Shown here: positions 61,901 to 64,000 of the stretch, piece after piece
Position numbering within the stretch: the stretch's first letter is position 1
Layout of the letters: each line of letters starts with the position of its first letter
Assembly: GCA_963082875.1 (NCBI GenBank)
Contig: OY720101.1
Coordinates: forward strand, 6,386,001-6,450,000
Direction: 5' to 3'
DNA: 64,000 nt
From: Corella eumyota
Taxonomy: Eukaryota > Chordata > Ascidiacea > Phlebobranchia > Corellidae
Translations under genes and position numbers: made by a program
Notes under the pieces: generated by a model
The model's input: the letters and a program-made list of their open reading frames with translations, nothing else
What the model was told of the DNA's origin: nothing
Database searches by the model: none

Positions 61901-64000
61901 TTTTTTTATTTTCGGGTATTTTTGTCGTTTTATTAGTTTGTTAGTTCGGTCTAGACAGCGGTTAGGTTTCTGAATTGAGTGATTGTTAGATATAGGTTGG
62001 AGAAAGTTAAATATTAAAAACGGGGCTTTACAGAGATTTTATTCGAATTAAAATTAAATAAAATATGTATTAGTATAGCACATAAAAGTATAGTAAATTC
62101 TCAAAAAAAATATCAAAAATAATAAAAATTTAAAAATACTAAATATTTTTTTGTATATTTAAAAATAATAAATTAAAAAAATGTTAGCAATTGATTAAGC
62201 CGTCTTAATTGGATTAAAAATCTTTTTAAATATTTGTCTAAAGTGTTTTTAAACAGTCTTTTTAATTCGAATTAACGGATTTTGATCAGGTATTTAATGA
62301 TATCAAGTTACACTAGGACACGGTGTAGTTCGTATTCTTTTATTTATTCAATTTAGCTGTTCGCGAAATTAAAACGACTTCAAGCAGCTGTCGTTGATGT
62401 TTTTTCAAAATTTTCAATCGCCAAAATTAAAATAAATATTTTATATAGGTGGTTATAGACGCTAATAAAATATTAAAATTTTAATTTTTTAAAGGGTATA
62501 AAACGTGTTAGATAATTAACTAGGCTAAATAAAAAACAATATAAATATTAAAATTAAATTCACAGTTTGACTGAGTTTTACTACCGATTATAATATAACG
62601 AATTAAAAGGCAGTCTTTTGTTTCATAACCTTACTTTAAATTGCATTTACAGCTTAATAAAGAGTCAATTAGGGTATATCGCACAACAGTTGTTTTAATG
62701 CAAGTTTTAATTAGAGTGTTAGTTCAATTAAGTTTAAGCCTACTGTTTTAAAGCGTTGTTTTGCTTTAAGTATCGCATAACAAGTATAACATTTTTGTGT
62801 GACATATAATATAGGCCGTAAAAATATGAAAAAATGTAAAATAGACACATTTTTTGTTAGAATGCAAATATAAGGCTCATTAGCATTAGTTTTATTATAT
62901 AATATTTTTTTTTAATTATGTAAATAAATTTAAATATTGCAGAAGTTTTTAAATCAAAATGATTTAAATAGTCTTATGGAAAGGTAGCCTATTATTTCAA
63001 CTATAATTAATTAATTGTGGATTATATATAATACAAGAATATGTTACTCAAAATATCAAAACGATTTAGGTAAGTTTAATATGTGTTCAGTATTGTTACA
63101 AATTATATATAAAGGCACATGTAATTTAAAATGTTAATAAAAGATGCAAAAAAATGTCTTACAAAAATGCATTTTTAGAATATTTTATTCGCATATTTTA
63201 TAGACTGTTATTTTACTAAAATTACATTCAAATTTGATACGGTAACGCCCTTAGTTCAATAATCTTTTATAAAGGTGCTTTTAAAGGTGTCACCTACGAA
63301 GATATCTTTCATTAAAATGTAATTGATACGTTTGTTTAATAACATGCCCACTACAGAACGTTTGGATTTTAAATTTAATTTCACATTTTATAGTTTATAA
63401 CATTGTTTTAGGTAGGCTGAATTGAATAGCGCGCAAAATGTTAGCTATTGTATTTAAACGTGTTTTAGTTAGTATTTAAATAAATACAAAGTTGTGGATA
63501 AAAGATTTATCTGAAATATTATGTAGTTAGTGTTATGAAGTGGAAAATTATATACTATTTTATTTGTACATGGTAATTTATACCACTTGAAACTTTGTGT
63601 TACCAAAAAAAACATAAAAGAAATACAAAAAAAATAAAAATGAATTTTTTTACATTTTTAGAAAAAGCCCTTCAAAGAAATCTATAGAAACAAAAGACTC
63701 ATCAAAACCGACCAATGAGGATGCAGAGTTTGGGTTTAATGAGGTGCGGCATCCAATCAAACGTGATGAATTACCACCAGTGACCAATCACAAACCAGTC
63801 GCCAACGGCAACAATAACAATGTAAAGACTACAACCCAAAATCCAGAGTCAATAATTCGAGGCTCAAATAGAAGCTCGAGGCAAACTCGATCTTCCTCAA
63901 ACTCAAATCGGACTTATTCCAACTCAGCATCGACACCTAGTAACTCACAGAGAAGAAGACAATCCTCTGAGCCACCTCCGAGAAGGTTGTCCAGCAGGAA
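49975..64000 (+). CDS. PLEKHA5/6/7-type WW-PH domain protein (N-terminal part, 10 exons seen, continues beyond window)
   Basis: The family links phosphoinositide membranes, microtubules and cell junctions. Exons are 49975-50057, 50451-50527, 50812-50869, 53166-53249, 53518-53599, 54033-54065, 54625-54841, 55118-55218, 55795-55907 and 63662 to beyond 64000; all junctions are in frame. WW domain 1 (about residues 10-42) has PEPWTFGVTQDGRIFFINDE and TTWLHP. WW domain 2 (DLPCGWERAFTADGQIYFIN) has Leu where the second Trp should be (TTLTHP). A basic, Ser-rich linker leads to a PH domain from about residue 178 (SGWLYKQDSQG...MWRKRWFVL...INRKYAFK...MRTFYMSG...MAEWVKIL). It closely matches PLEKHA5 (GWLYKQDSTGMKLWKKRWFVL), with a four-residue insert. 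Exon 10 is a Ser/Arg/Asn-rich disordered region. The paralogue cannot be decided without the C-terminus. Confidence 0.9.
50870..53165 (+). other. PLEKHA intron 3 (2.3 kb)
   Basis: Mostly AT-rich filler. It holds a 36-base perfect palindrome at 52366-52401. An interval of clearly higher complexity lies at about 52510-52860, with no homopolymers and several CG dinucleotides; it lacks a long open frame and may be regulatory. No coding exon is supported. Confidence 0.6.
52366..52401. repeat. 36-base perfect AT palindrome
   Basis: The sequence from AAAAAATTATATATTATA to its exact reverse complement forms a 36-base palindrome made only of A and T. It could extrude a cruciform, but such palindromes arise easily in AT-only sequence. 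Confidence 0.85.
55600..55607. promoter_or_regulatory. CRE palindrome in PLEKHA intron 8
   Basis: TGACGTCA at 55600, followed seven bases later by the near-CRE TGACGTCG (55614-55621), in a CG-richer patch (55490-55640) within an intron. Sequence match only. Confidence 0.45.
55769..55776. promoter_or_regulatory. Second CRE palindrome in PLEKHA intron 8
   Basis: TGACGTCA at 55769, with TGACGTAA at 55747-55754 just before it. It lies about 20 bases before the exon 9 acceptor. With the pair at 55600 it forms a cluster of four CRE-like sites in 180 bases. Confidence 0.45.
55965..56065 (-). repeat. tRNA-derived SINE-like fragment
   Basis: Read on the minus strand, GGGCTCGAGCC is one base away from the polymerase III B-box consensus. 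It is followed by CGCAACAATGCCACACT and TTGCCTTCG, the type of tail common in tRNA-derived SINEs. The upstream A-box region is decayed. A related stretch lies at 45380-45450. Confidence 0.35.
57105..57112. promoter_or_regulatory. CRE palindrome in PLEKHA intron 9
   Basis: TGACGTCA inside the CG-richer island at 56940-57180, about 240 bases upstream of the possible alternative first exon at 57348. Position and sequence fit a promoter element; nothing more is shown. Confidence 0.45.
57348..57361 (+). other. Candidate alternative first coding exon A of the PLEKHA gene
   Basis: ATG AGA AAA TTT AG is followed by a strong donor GTAAG at 57362. Two bases are left over, exactly the phase that exon 10 (63662) needs, so splicing would give M-R-K-F-R-K-S-P and an isoform without WW and PH domains. 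A CRE-bearing CG island lies upstream. This is inferred from sequence only; chance matches are possible. Confidence 0.3.
60022..60037. promoter_or_regulatory. 16-base perfect palindrome AACGATGCGCATCGTT
   Basis: A GC-balanced perfect palindrome within an otherwise AT-rich intron. It contains TGCGCA, repeated at 60041-60046, giving two NRF1-like half-sites. It sits in a 100-base CG-richer island. Confidence 0.45.
63041..63069 (+). other. Candidate alternative first coding exon B of the PLEKHA gene
   Basis: ATG TTA CTC AAA ATA TCA AAA CGA TTT AG is followed by donor GTAAG at 63070, again leaving two bases and matching the phase of exon 10. Its 3' edge TTTAG/GTAAG is the same as that of candidate A. 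A TATATATAA string lies at about 63024, perhaps too close to the ATG to be its TATA box. Predicted start M-L-L-K-I-S-K-R-F-R, then K-S-P. Confidence 0.3.

Larger units (their letters stand above)
55908..63661 (+). other. PLEKHA intron 9 (7.75 kb), with CG-richer islands
   Basis: This intron is far larger than any other in the window. Most of it is A/T filler. Islands of higher complexity stand out at about 56940-57180, 58280-58330, 58500-58720, 59110-59240, 59690-59780, 59980-60090, 60840-60990 and 61600-61990. They contain a CRE (57105), an AP-1 site TGACTCA (58541-58547) and a 16-base palindrome (60022-60037). Two short ATG-to-GTAAG segments at 57348 and 63041 could be alternative first exons. 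No conserved protein or structured RNA is recognised. Confidence 0.6.

Noticed and set aside
1-64000. CRISPR arrays, transposase, reverse transcriptase or viral structural genes, rRNA or intact tRNA genes
   Set aside because: I looked for regularly spaced repeats, catalytic motifs of mobile elements and clean tRNA arms, and found none beyond the SINE-like fragments listed.

Overview
The window reads as a gene-dense stretch of a small, strongly AT-rich animal genome, most likely a tunicate (ascidian-like). Evidence: the genes are animal/chordate orthologues (SZT2, KIAA0825, CREB3L, ARSG, ACADVL, PLEKHA family). CDS introns are mostly about 100-600 bases with GT..AG ends and T-rich acceptors. 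Several genes have an isolated 3' splice site just before the ATG, as expected from spliced-leader trans-splicing or short 5'UTR introns. The species assignment is inference. I saw no reverse transcriptase, transposase, capsid or envelope coding sequence, no CRISPR array and no convincing tRNA or rRNA gene.

Layout. 1-592: end of CIAO1 (cytosolic Fe-S assembly). 1168-1534: duplicated minisatellite. 1972-12366: SZT2 (KICSTOR/mTORC1) as one uninterrupted 10.4 kb exon. 12199-15131: a ~1.45 kb direct tandem duplication carrying the 3' ends of SZT2 and of the convergent CREB3L gene. 14860-17190 (-): seven-exon CREB3L transcription factor with a perfect CRE in its promoter. 17916-21520: KIAA0825 orthologue. 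22492-28284 (-): 16-exon leucine-rich-repeat transmembrane protein. 29057-32083 (-): single-exon RFC1. 32664-34647 (-): four-exon, two-hydrophobic-segment protein I do not recognise. 35048-36499: chondroitin glycosyltransferase. 37146-38522: NFS1. 39185-40768 and 41295-42875: tandem arylsulfatase G genes, the first with its catalytic residues destroyed. 43294-46352: eleven-exon FAH. 47230-49104 (-): single-exon ACADVL. 49975-64000+: PLEKHA5/6/7-type WW-PH protein with a 7.75 kb intron, running off the end.

The genes are mostly functionally unrelated housekeeping genes. Links worth noting: two glycosaminoglycan genes (a chondroitin synthase-type enzyme and ARSG copies) lie close together; two Fe-S assembly genes (CIAO1, NFS1) share the window; two divergent promoter regions exist (CREB3L/KIAA0825 and unknown/chondroitin enzyme). 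Seven of thirteen genes have uninterrupted coding sequences beside neighbours with many introns.

The observations I rate highest are the inactive ARSG paralogue, the wholesale intron loss (including SZT2), the SZT2/CREB3L tandem duplication or assembly artefact, possible internal first exons in the PLEKHA intron, the unrecognised membrane protein, and an excess of perfect CRE palindromes.
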